A DNA stretch of 64,000 nt from positions 2,972,367-3,036,366 of the forward strand of contig JACDOX010000085.1 of the NCBI GenBank assembly GCA_014549065.1, written 5' to 3'. The stretch is from Cardinalis cardinalis. Taxonomy: Eukaryota > Chordata > Aves > Passeriformes > Cardinalidae. The position numbers were made by a program, and so were the translations under genes. Numbering within the stretch: position 1 is the stretch's first letter; each line of letters starts with the position of its first letter. Under the pieces are notes generated by a model. It saw nothing but the letters and a program-made list of their open reading frames with translations. It made no database searches and had not been told where the DNA came from. Shown in pieces: positions 1-10,475 of this stretch.

Positions 1-1118
1 TTAAAGTTTCTGCTAAAAAAACTTAGAGTAAAAAATGCCTTCCTGACCTGACACTGTGCCAACCAAAAGTGCTGTTTTCCTCCAAGTCCGGTCAGTGCCC
101 AGGAAAACATCAAACCCAGAGGAAATCAGAGACACATAAAGATGAGTAGGAAGGTGAAGTGCCTGGACCACGTGCCCTAAGCCTTCTTCCAGGGGCTGCC
201 AGAGCAATGTGACAACTCCTGCCTGGGCTACCAGGGCAGTATTCTTCTCAAATAGAGTGAAAAACCATCAGTGTGACTTGTAACAAAATCCTTTATCCAG
301 GTGTGGGGCAGCACCAGACCACAACCCCCTAGGAACACCACGGGGCTCCTGCTTCCCACTGCTGGTCAGAGGCATCCCTGGCATTTCTGACATGGGTTGA
401 ACCTTCAGCAAGGGTCTGGATCTCTGAAGCACCCAGCTGTTGCTGGTCCTTTCAGCAATCACTCAAAACCATTTCCACTGCAAATTTTAATGATGTGTGA
501 TTACACATCTTTCTACAGCAAGAAAGGCAAATTACCTGGAAACCTCTGTGAAAGCTCAGATGTTCAAACCTTCAGAACAAAGGCTGTCTTTGAACTGTCT
601 GTAGGCCACTTGGCATTTCTTCCCCCCCACAGGGACACAAAGTGGCACTAAATCCATTTTAATGGAAAGATAATTAATAATAATAATAATTTTGTTGCTC
701 AAGTGGTTGAGCAATTTGTAACATAGACCTCTTCATTTATTTCTGAGGTTTTGGGAAAATATTTTGTATTAAATGTTGATAACTGCTAATTACAAAAAAT
801 GTNATTTAAATTATTTAAAGGTTATTTTTTCCACAATGATTTTTTAATTCTTTTGATGTTGCCTTTGCATTTGAAATTGTTCAGTTTTTCAAGGAAAAAT
901 CGACATGCAGAAGATAATTTTAACCTATGTATTGTCTGCATTTTTTTATTTTTCTCTCTCACTAGATATCTTAGTGCAAATTGTAAAAGGGAACAAAGTG
1001 TAGTGTGAAAATTATTGTATTTATCATGAACCTTCGTTTTCAACACCTGAAAAATGTCTCATACAGAGAGTTTTCTTGACACTACAAAAAAATATAGTCC
1101 TTTATAGGCAATTTTTAC
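1..1118 (-). other. GPRC5B: GPRC5B intron downstream of the large coding exon (partial)
   Basis: This is AT-rich non-coding DNA that follows the splice donor of the GPRC5B exon on the minus strand. The remaining GPRC5B C-terminal residues (about 60 in the human protein, including the conserved tail with a YQPTE-like motif) were looked for on the minus strand and not found, so the last coding exon or exons lie before position 1. Nothing else is recognisable apart from a short TAA repeat at 673-690. Confidence 0.7.
673..690. repeat. (TAA)n microsatellite
   Basis: Six TAA-type units in tandem inside the GPRC5B intron. Ordinary simple repeat. Confidence 0.7.
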
Positions 1119-1122
1119 CTGC
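1113..1122 (-). promoter_or_regulatory. GPRC5B: Splice donor of the GPRC5B coding exon
   Basis: On the minus strand the sequence reads GCAG|GTAAAA. Similarity to GPRC5B stops exactly here: after the Asn-Ala codons the frame gives GKNCL and a stop. The exon ends after the first base of a codon, so the intron is phase 1. The human protein has Ala-Ala at this point, which fits a split Ala codon beginning with G. Confidence 0.85.
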
Positions 1123-2124
1123 ATTATGTTCATCCATTGAAAAGGCTTTATTTTCCATGTAGCTCCTAGGAAGCTGTATATCTTCCTCAAAAGCGGTTTC
1201 ACGCATCCTTGGCTGTGAAGTATCNAAATAATTGGGTGTGTTTTCCTGCTGTGATGGAAGGATGGTACAGTGGACCTCTGGGATGGCATGAAAAATAACA
1301 AAGACCCAGCCACTGGACACCAGTGCAATAGCCAGAGTGGGATCACTCCATTTGTCCCTTCTCTGGAGCTCAGCATTCCCGAAGAGGTACATAGTCATCC
1401 AGGCCACCCAGATCAGAATGGAAAAGAAAAGCGTTATAATGAGGCAAACTCCGTTTTTCTTCCATTTCTTAAACTTCCCACAGAGCGTGAAAAACGAGAA
1501 TCCCATGGTAAATACCATCAGGAACATGACATAAATGGAGGCCATCACAAAATCCATGGGCTCGTAGCTGCAGGCCAGCTTGTTCTCTCTGACCACGGTC
1601 AGGACCAGCCACTCGGTCGCGATGATGACCTGCACCAGCATCAGGCACGTGGCCACCCCGGCCAGGTGCCACCCCGACGGGCTCTTGCCGTGGCGAACGA
1701 GCCTGCGGAGCCTCCAGGCCTGGGCTAGCAAGCAGGAGAAGCACAAAGCAAAGATAACTCCCCACAGAAACCTTCGGGTGGAGCACACCGTCTCATCTTC
1801 CTGGATGATGAAAGCGAACGTCAGCCCAAAGAGTCCCAGAGTCCCGAAGAGAAAGAGGAAGTGCATTCCCAGGGGGCTCTTCTTCTCTTTGTCCTTGATG
1901 AAGGGCAGCCTCACCAGCAAGATCAGCATCAGCAGCAGCGTGGTCAGCACACCTGCCCCCGCCACGGCCTCCAGCACGATGCCCCAGATGGCGTCCAGGT
2001 CACACAGGGACACGTACTGGGGCAGGAGGTCCAGCCCGCAGCCCCGGGGCGTGCTGGAGTTCTCTGAGGAGCCATAGCTGATCACCAACAGCAGCAAGAA
2101 ACCAATGGCTGGGTAGGTTTTCAT
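1119..2124 (-). CDS. GPRC5B: GPRC5B large coding exon, orphan class C GPCR (3' end of CDS missing)
   Basis: Encodes residues 1-335 of G-protein-coupled receptor class C group 5 member B, a retinoic-acid-inducible orphan receptor of plasma membrane and vesicles. Residues 1-19 form a hydrophobic signal peptide, and Asn22 (N-S-S) is a likely glycosylation site. A short extracellular part containing RGCGLDLLPQYVSLCDLDAIWG replaces the large ligand-binding domain of other class C receptors. Membrane segments lie at about 47-72, 86-108, 118-140, 152-176, 192-215, 226-248 and 263-284. The tail keeps ENTPNY, SQPRMRETAFEED and ENKAFSMDEHNA, typical of GPRC5B rather than GPRC5A, C or D. Reading past codon 335 enters intron: the exon ends in GCAG followed by GTAAAA. 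The human protein is about 403 residues, so about 60 are missing. Codon 300 has an N in its third position (Phe or Leu; Phe expected). No stop or frameshift is visible. Confidence 0.96.
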
Positions 2125-5100
2125 TTTTCTGTCTGAGACAACAAAGCATTTGTTTAGCTGGAGCTGAGTTTGGAGGATTTCACAGCCACTGAAGCCCAGC
2201 TTGTTTCAGTAGCCCATGTTTACAGTTTCTGCACTGGATTTGCAGCTGGCACAGCCTCCCCCTGCCCCCTTCACTGCCCTCCCAAAAGCTGCTTTTGCCT
2301 GTTGTACCCAGAATGCAAAATGACTCATTGCTCTGTTTGCACAGATTGAAAACAACATTTCCAAACTCTGACCCTGCATACGGCCTACAACACAGCCAGA
2401 AAAAATCATGTATCCTGTGGCAAATATTACATTATCTGCAACACTTGGACACTTACTGCCTGTTTAAATGTAATACCCCATTCAGATCAAGGTGTTTAAA
2501 GCATNTTTAAGTTGCACTGGGCCTGATGCAGGTGTAAGCAATATCACAATTAGCCTGTCCCACAGCCTTGCTCCTTTTACTGGAACAAAGGCAGAGTCAA
2601 AACCNCTTTTTAAATTATTAGGATAAAGTAATCCAAGGAAAATAAATATTTTACATTCTTAAAAAAAGAAATATTTTGTTTTCAAGCTCAGTCAATAGGC
2701 AGTTATCATATTCACTTCTTTCATCCTCTTCCAAAGCCCAGGTATTAGACTGCATTTGGAAATGGGAATGGCAGTCTAGAAAAATCCCATATTCTGTGAC
2801 AATGGTGCACACATGCAGTGTCATCAATCAACTAATCAAAAATGAACGCCTCATTGTGCTTCTTAGCCAGTCCAAAGCCATTCAAAGGGAACAAAAACAA
2901 AACCCAGAGCATCTCTTTCTTGGATCCAGAAAGTGGACANTGGTAAACACTCCAGGAACACAACACATCCCACTTGACCACCAGGACCAAAAGCCCAGAA
3001 AAATCCCAACTTAGTTTTAGGAAGAGCATGAGTTAGGTGCTTTAAAAATACTCATTATGGTATTTGCTTTTATTAAGCAAAGCAGATTGTTAAAAAATGT
3101 AACCTTTAACTTCCAGTCTGCCCTGTAAGGGCAGTCTGGAGCAAACACAGTGAGGAGCAGATATGAAACCTGACTCTGTTAACCTTCAGCAGCAGTTAGA
3201 GCTGCAGGTTCCAGCAGGATTTTCCTCACTGATGTGAGGGATGTTTCAGACTCCCACTGGTACTGTATGAGCACGAGGAAGAAAAGCACCACATAAGCAG
3301 GCAGTGATGTCAGTCAATGTTAGTCAATGTTTAGGGTGCAAAGTGAAAAGCAGAGATACTATCAGGAGCTCTTCTGTAAGCCATACAACAGCCCTAAATG
3401 GTTTCCTGTCCAAAGAGATTAAAACTGCTTTCAATGAAAACTTTGAAAACTTTAGTGAGAGTTGAAAATAATTTAAAGTAGTGGTGCAGTGTTGCATTGA
3501 GCACAATCAGTCATAACCAACACAAGAACTATTTACATAGACTGAAACTGTGCTGTGTCTCTTAGAGCTGAGGATGTTCTCGTGCTTTACAGTCCTGTCA
3601 TGACCAAAGTTAAATCCTGAGGATCTGAATCCTCAAACCAATATTTCCCTGTGTCATGACCAATGGCCATTTCCAGCCTCCATCAGGAGACAATGATGAA
3701 GTTTATGATGTTTGCTATCAGGGGCACCAAGACAGCAAACATGCCAATATAAACCTGTATTGACTCTATGGTCTTCANCCACACAGGGTACAAAACATCT
3801 TATTACAAACCTTCATCTCAGAAGTGGAAGCTGTGACAAATAATGAGATGTGGGCTTGGACAAACAGGAAATGGGTAATGGGCAATCTCAGCCAGCCCAC
3901 AGATATTAATCTTTGCACTATTGGAAGGGCTGCAATGTTCTAACGATGCAGCGACCTGCTAAGGACAAATGATTTGTTTTTTCNACCTNTCTGTAATTTA
4001 CTTCATGCTGGATTGGTAGAATATACACTTATTTATATCTGATTTGTGTAACAGGTTCTTCAATGATTCTGCTGCAACACCCACATTAAAAACACTGACT
4101 TTACAGACAGAAAACTAATCATCAGTGAAATATATTCATTTCTGTATTGAATATACGCTCAATAAATCTCCNTGCCCTTTGAGTACATAATTAACTAGAA
4201 GAAAACATTCCGAAGATTGTTCTCCAATTCCTTTTATGCACAGTCAATTCCTACTGCAACTAGTGAATTTCCTCTTTAGAGTGTTTGAAACGTCCTAAAA
4301 AGTGTGAAATGGTCAGTGCCTGCTGGCACAAAAGGGAGAAATCCACTGGGATCTACTAAGGCAATGCTCCAAACCAGTGGTGCCATTTCAAGAAGNAGGA
4401 AGTCATGTGGGAAATGATTCAAAATTCATTCTAAAAGTCACCCAAACTAGAAACAATAAAGAGCCCTAAAGTGAGGGTCATGTTAATTTTCCACCATCCC
4501 ATCACTTACAAATTATGGTAAGCATGGACTAAATTGCTTTCAATGGTAGCTTTGTTTATTAGCTGCTCTCCAAAGACCTGGGGGGTAATTAATTAAGNGC
4601 AAGTGTCCCCAGTTCTAAGATATTTTCCAGTTTTCTGGTTACTTTATTCATGTCATGTAACCCTCATGTGATTGAGCTATTCTAGGACAGTCTGTTTCCA
4701 TGGAGATTGTGCTGCATGGGTAAGCAGTCATATTGTCAGGCCATCATTTGTTTCCTCTTCCTATTTGGAAGTGTTTGGGAGGGGGAAGGGAGGGTTAATG
4801 AATCTGAGTATTTCCCCCTCCATGAAGAAGTGGTTAGTTTTGGAAAGGGGGAATTAAGCTGTGACAAAATATACTCAGAATTCAAAATACATGTTCTGAA
4901 ATACAGAGGTGTTAAACTCAAGGGGAGTTTTCCCAAGTTACTTTGTGCTTTTGGGAAAGCTGATGGGACATAATCAGTGGTCCTCTTAGAAAGGTCCCAG
5001 ACAGCCACAATACTGACCAAGAAAATCTCTAGGACTGCTGACAGCTACTCCTGGTGTGAAATAATTCCCTACCCAATATCAGTGAGTCTCACTAAACACT

Positions 5101-7340
5101 AGATCTGCCCAGAGCAAAGCTGGAAAGCAGAGCTTGAAGTCTCCAAAGGAGGAATCTTTTCCTCCTAACTGCTANCAACAAAGCAGTTTGTTTCTAACCT
5201 GTTTACTATCAATTTCTGCCTAACTGGATAAAAACAGGCAATATTAATAATTTAGCCCCTGAGACATTACCAGCCAAAAAAAAATCCTCCTTCTAGTGCT
5301 GATACTGAACACAGACAGTTACAAAAACAAGGGGAAACACTGAATTACAACACACAAGTTTGGCAAGTGAATACCACAACTTTAGNTAAAATTACAGATT
5401 CAATCATTTTAAGGGAAAACTGTGAAGTTGTTTTGGTTTTTTTCCCCCAGAAAAGTTGTTTTTGCAAAAATCAGACATACATCATTATGGGGGTTTTATT
5501 AAAATAGCATCTTCCTCAAGCCTGTGCAGTGGGTAGGATGGCAGAGTTCTGAGCCTCTTGAGATTTTATAGTAAAATTTTANTGCACATTCTTGCTGGTT
5601 GTCACTTAAATCAGAAACTGTAGAGGAAGAGTGTTTTTTCATCTTTACGTCTAGATTAGCTCTCACTAGAGTTATGCAACCTCACAGCAGTAACAATGGT
5701 GCTCTATTCGGCTGGCACTTCCCTCCTGCTGCCAGAGAACTCCAGTAACACAGGAGTGCACTGAGACATCCCAGCACAGATACAGCCAGTGGCACTGACA
5801 CATCCCTGCATACTGCAATGAACTGTTCACAGGGAACAAAAGCAACTTGAGATTTTTTACCCCCAGATTCCTCTCCAAAATTTTATTTTGGTGAAGCCAT
5901 TAAGGCAACGTACCTGAAACCAGAGCAATCAGGAACACTTACAATCAATATTCTAATCAATANGCCTTACACGTTTTAGGCAAAAGCAGTGAACAATTAG
6001 CAGGACAGCTACTATTTCATCCAGTACTCAATTTCTGGCTCAAAATCTGCTCTCAATGACAGCTGTAATAACTCCACTGTTTTCTACAGAGTGAGGTCCC
6101 TTCATTACATTATCTGGCATAGAGTCACTACAAAATTGCAGACACAAAGCTGCCCCAGCGGGTACAAACTACAATTACAAGCAACTAAGCAGAAAGAGAA
6201 AATCTCACAGTTGTCATCAAAAAGTTGTCACGGTTAAAAATCAATGAGGCTTTCTGTAGCTAAAGTCTTCTGACCAAAGCTTGCAAAGGGATCAAAAAGA
6301 CACAGCTGAATGCTGCTACAGAATATATATACAGAATAAATGTGTAATCATGCAAAGGGTTAAGGTTAGGCTGTTCATGGTTAGATGCATTATCTGCTCC
6401 TGTACCTGGAGTTCAAATGTTAGTCAGCTGACACAGGGAGGTGCACTCAATGGCACAGTAGAAAAGCAATCTAGTAAATATAAGCAATAGTAGCACAGAG
6501 AAAACCACCCCCACCACGAAGTGTTGGGGAGAGACGGGAGTGAGTGAGGAATTAATCACAACACAGGATCTCTGCCAGCTGCTTTTGATCAGAACTGAAG
6601 AATGAGCTCCAGGACTGATAACAGAGCAGCAACAGCCAAGCTGAGATCAGACTACTCAAGAGACGTGTGTATTTCCAGAATAATAATTGATAGTGCAATT
6701 GTGCTTTGTAGGCAAAAAATACAGCAGTGATTTTGACAGCCCCTGCATCAGATCCACACATGCTCTGTTACAGCCTCGCAGTTACAGAAGGCAAGCCCCC
6801 ACTCCAAAAAGGACACGTAGAAAAAGTATNGCTTTCATTTAGAAATACTTTGTGATGCTGAATACACTATGAAATTATCTTTCTAATTTTCTAGGAGCTG
6901 AATTCCCTTTGGTCAGAATCCGTGTATCACGTGTGCCTAGGTACTTCTGACCACAGCGCCTGGTGTTGAATTCACAACCGACAGCAATCAATTACAGTAA
7001 TCAACGTTTTTGTTTTCTTTGCTAATTCTCAGAATGTTTCTATTCATGTCACAGCCTTCTGGCAGATGGCCATATCTGTCACCGGATTTCTGATGTAGCG
7101 AGACAACACCTCAACCCTGAAATTCCCTGCTGGTAAGCAGCAAGGGATCCCCGTTAAACTNGGTACTAGCGCTGATCACCAAGCTGGGTGTTTGGGTTCA
7201 GCACGCAGGAAATCCTGTTAGCCTTGGGATAAACATTAAGGGCAGGTGTAAACAAAGGGTTCACAGAAGTGCTAAATCCTCTCTCTGCGTGGCTTTGCGG
7301 AGAGGTAACACAGAGACAGGGCTTCTGTTAACTAGAGGGA
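2125..7340 (-). other. GPRC5B: Probable GPRC5B 5' exon edge and first intron
   Basis: Upstream of the chosen ATG the frame stays open and still resembles the human N-terminus (see findings), so the exon extends at least to about 2150. Possible acceptors, read on the minus strand, are CTCAG just upstream of the ATG (near 2133) and ACTCAG near 2165. The second is preferred because the first would cut through the similar residues. The rest, to the CpG island, is AT-rich with no recognisable exon, RNA gene or mobile element. Calling it intron 1 is an inference from gene layout in other vertebrates. Confidence 0.55.
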
Positions 7341-7976
7341 AAACTGCAGCGCACCCGCACCCGGCCGGAGCTGCCGCCAGCCCCGGGACCGGACCGCGGC
7401 GGCCGGGGGCCANCAAAGGCTCTGCCCTGTCCCTACCCTTGAGCCCCCGCTGGGGAATGCNATGAGGTGCCGGGCTTGGCTGGATCCACCCCGCGTTCGA
7501 TCGCGGNGCGAGGCCGGGCGGCCCCTCCGTGCGGCCGGTGCGCGGCTGCCTCCGCTCCGGNCTCGCCCTAATCCGCCCGCAGCCTCCTCCTCCTCCCGGA
7601 CGGTACCTATCCCGCTCCAGCCTCNGCTCTTTTGTCCCTTCGCTCATTTCTCTCTTTGGTTTCTTTTCCCCACCTCTTCCTCCGCCTGTCCCCGCTCTTC
7701 TTCCCCATCCTCTCCGAACTCCGCTGCCCCCCTCGCCAGCCTTCCGCCCCGCTCCCCGCAGCGCAGCCCCCTGCTCCGAGCCCCCCCGTCCTGCCCTATA
7801 TCCCATCTAATCCCCCCAGGATTCTTATATCCAGCCTGTTGTCTGCTGGCGGCCACCGAGCTAATTCTGCGGGCAGCTCAGGGTGCAGAGCCGGCTGAGC
7901 GGCCCCGCTACGTCCCCTGGCCCGCAGCCCTGGCCCGGCCGTACCCCCGGGGCCGCTGTCCCCCCGCCCGCCGCCG

Positions 7977-7986
7977 GCTCACCCGC
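7977..7986 (-). promoter_or_regulatory. GPRC5B: Candidate splice donor of GPRC5B exon 1
   Basis: On the minus strand the sequence reads AGCGG|GTGAGC inside the CpG island, a close match to the donor consensus and correctly oriented to join the coding exon at about 2150. A second candidate, ATAG|GTACCG, is near 7603. Neither can be confirmed without transcript data. Confidence 0.25.
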
Positions 7987-8290
7987 TGTCCGCTGCGGCC
8001 GAGGGCGGCGGGGCAGCTCTGTCCGCCAGCCCTCCGCAAGTCACATCCCGGCTCCGGCGGCGCGGCGGCTCCGCGGCGGGGAGCGAACGCAGCGCCCACC
8101 GCCCCCGCGGCGGCTCATGGAGCGCCCGGCCCCGGTGCGCCGAGCCCAGNGGAGCGAGCGGAGCCGTGTCCGCCGCGCTCTGCGCCCGCCGCTCCGCCGC
8201 CCCACGGCCCCGCGGCCAGCCCCCTCCCACCGCCCCACCCCGCTCGGGCACGGCTCGGCTCGGCACGGCTCGGCGGGCAGGAGCACCCCG

Positions 8291-8336
8291 GGGACGAGGA
8301 CAGGGACAGGGACAGAGCACCTCGGGACAGGGACGG
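8291..8336. repeat. Imperfect GGGACA/GGGACG hexamer repeat
   Basis: Several GGGACA-like units inside the CpG island. Simple low-complexity sequence. Confidence 0.5.
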
Positions 8337-8400
8337 GGCGCTCTGGCCGAGCGGAACTGCCCGGCTCCCAGGGGAGCGGGCACGGTGAGGGCGTGGGTGC

Positions 8401-8486
8401 CCACACACACACACACACTGCTCACGCTCTCACACACACACTGCTCACTCTCACACACACTGCTCGCACACTCACCGTCACTCACA
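8401..8486. repeat. (CA)n microsatellite with interspersed TGCTCAC spacers
   Basis: CA tracts of decreasing length are separated by TGCTCAC- or TGCTCGC-like spacers, giving a compound repeat of about 25-30 bases per block. It sits at the edge of the CpG island and is likely length-polymorphic. Confidence 0.8.
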
Positions 8487-9213
8487 GGCTGCCACATCCT
8501 CGCATCCCACACTCCCATCCCGCAGCCCGGCACCCCGCGCTGTGCAGCCGGGCACGGACCGGGGCTGGACCCGGGCATGGCCGCAGCCCGACGTGCTCAG
8601 GTGACACGGGCAGGACACAGCGCGGGGCGGGAGCGGGCACACGGACCGGCGTTCCTGCCCGTGCTGCCCGCTCCTGTCTCCGCAGGGGTTGGGCAGCCCC
8701 TGCCGGGCAGGCTGGCTGGCCATGCACACACCTGCGGCCAGTGTGGNACTGCGGAGGTGAGGGGGTTTTCAGCCCTCTGACAACGGCGGATTTTGAAAGG
8801 GNCTGGATACGTTCAAACCTTCTCCAGATGCAGCTTCCGACCTGCCACAGCCGGAGACAGCAGCTCAACAAACACTCGGAAGAGAAAACGTTGGGAGCCT
8901 GTGTCCGCTGCAAGCGGCGCTTCACACGCAGGGTCAGCCCTGCGAGCGCGGCAGGTCCTGCTGGGCGCTGCTCCCTGTCTGCCTCCTACCCAAAACGGGC
9001 AGCTGGTGTCCTGCTTTGCAGCTTCTCCACAGCTCAACCCCGAGACAGTCAGAACCCTTAGACAGGGCTTCCTGCAACTCCAGGAGGAGTTATTTGTAGG
9101 AGGAAAAGACAGTTTCTGTATGTGATGTTCACGAGCAGCAAAAACTCATGAGCCTTTTCAACAGCTTAGAGTCCATCTGCCTGACACGTCCATGACCAGC
9201 AGCCTCACCATGC

Positions 9214-9340
9214 TGTGCATCCCAGGGTTGGGCACCCCTGCATCCCTGGGTAATGCATCCCTGCATCCCTGGGTTGTGCACTCCTGCATCCCTGGGTAAT
9301 GCATCCCTGGGTAATGCATCCCTGCATCCCTGGGTTATGC
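9214..9340. repeat. Short minisatellite, 23-base higher-order unit
   Basis: The word GCATCCCTGGG recurs five times or more, alternating with TAATGCATCC and TTGTGCACTC linkers. The larger unit, CTGCATCCCTGGGTAATGC plus ATCC, is 23 bases. One copy carries an extra internal 15-base duplication. Confidence 0.75.
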
Positions 9341-9862
9341 TTCCCCTAAAACCACTAAGGACAGTCTGGGCAGGCACAGCTGACATGGCATCAGCAGCAG
9401 GGAGTGCCTGGAATGTGTCCTTCCTGAGCACCTGCCCTTCTTGCCAGGTTTCCATACCCAGAGCCTTCCAAAGGGAAAGATCTGCCCTGAACCGTGCATT
9501 CTTCAGCACAGCAGAACTGTAACCTTTAAAGAGACTCTTCCTAACATGTGTGGCTTATTTACCTGTCATTTATGATGCCTTGGNGGGTAGCCTGAACTTC
9601 TCAGCGTGGCTGACAGGGAGTAAATTGGATGGTGGGGCTGGACTGTAATTGCCTGTGTTTAGGAAGGGCAGCAGGCAGAGAAAAGCTGAGGCAGAGGAAC
9701 ANTTTCACATTTCTGCTCTGTTCTTTCTCAATTTCTCTATCTTGCTGCTTTCAGGTTTTAGGCACTGGTTTTATCAGAATCACATGTAAGCAACATACTC
9801 TGCCCTTGCATCAGTTGACAGCTACAATCTATTCAAAGTTAAGCAGGATAATTTTACAGAAT

Positions 9863-9945
9863 TAAAATGAGGTGGTGAGAGGTGAAGTTGCTGTAAACTG
9901 CCCAAGGTCACCCAGCAGTCTGGCAGAAAAGTGGAAAATACTGGT
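9863..9945 (-). mobile_element. MIR-like SINE relic, reverse orientation
   Basis: The order AAAATGAGG, GAGAGGTGAAGTTGCTG, CTGCCCAAGGTCACCCAGCA, GGCAGAAAAGTGG matches the well-known reverse-complement core of MIR/CORE-SINE elements (AAACTGAGG, GAGAGGTTAAGTGACTTG, CCCAAGGTCACACAGC, AAGTGGCAGAG). It is strongly diverged and lacks the tRNA-like head. Recognition is by eye only. Confidence 0.5.
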
Positions 9946-10377
9946 TCAACAGATCAGTCTGTACCCCTGCTCCATCTTGGGAGCCTGAGCCAAGCACCCA
10001 AATACTACAGTACCAAGCAAAGACCTTTTTGTGTACAAATAAGCACACAGAGCTCTCTGTGCCNTGCTGGATGCAGAGAGGTGGACCAGGGGAAGGATGA
10101 ATCACAAGGATTCATGTGCTGTCGGTCTTGGCCGGCTCACAAGGGAGCAATGTGCTGAGCCCTTCAGCAAATGCAAATCTCGGGCATTGTTCCCTTCTTC
10201 CTGTGTCTCTAACACAGCCCTGGTTCCCTGAAGGAAAACTGCCTCCCTCATTTGCCTTGTACTGATGGAACAGGGAAGATAATGCTCCTCTCAGCCATTG
10301 CTAGTGGGTCAGCACTGAATAGGGCTGATTTCTCACCTGCTGAAGCAGTTTTTAGTGTTAGCTACCATGAAAAAGTG

Positions 10378-10475
10378 TANGACAGGACTCCAGATCATCC
10401 AGGAAATTATAGGAGGGTTTGGCAGAGTAGCTGGACTAAATCACAGCTCCTGTTGTATTACTTTCCACCTAGTTA
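10378..10475 (+). mobile_element. Possible old CR1 LINE fragment
   Basis: A short frame reads DHPGNYRRV, close to the DPGNYRPVSL signature at the start of the CR1 reverse transcriptase. About 40 bases further on, GCTGGACTAAATCACAGCTCC with TTTCCACC resembles the CR1 3' untranslated end. The two parts are far apart in a full element, so this would need to be an internally deleted copy. Chance similarity is possible. Confidence 0.25.

Larger units (their letters stand above)
7340..8760 (-). promoter_or_regulatory. GPRC5B: CpG island, likely GPRC5B promoter and noncoding exon 1
   Basis: The sequence changes abruptly from AT-rich to strongly GC-rich with dense CpG and several GC boxes, for example near 7960, 8006 and 8096. 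It lies about 5-6 kb upstream of the GPRC5B start codon on the gene's 5' side and is the largest CpG island in the window. Vertebrate GPRC5B has a noncoding first exon, so promoter function is the natural reading. Long open frames here on both strands are a by-product of high GC and low stop-codon frequency and resemble no protein I know. Direction and start site are not proven; transcription the other way, for example of a noncoding RNA, is also possible. Confidence 0.65.

Noticed and set aside
1270..2077. Plus-strand frames of 152 and 165 codons
   Set aside because: Antisense shadows of the GPRC5B exon.
2122..2137. Splice acceptor CTCAG directly before the GPRC5B ATG
   Set aside because: Codons upstream of it still align with the human N-terminus, so the exon probably begins further upstream.
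7261..9061. Pro/Arg/Ala-rich frames up to 392 codons
   Set aside because: Typical GC-rich artefacts of a CpG island, overlapping on both strands, with no domain.
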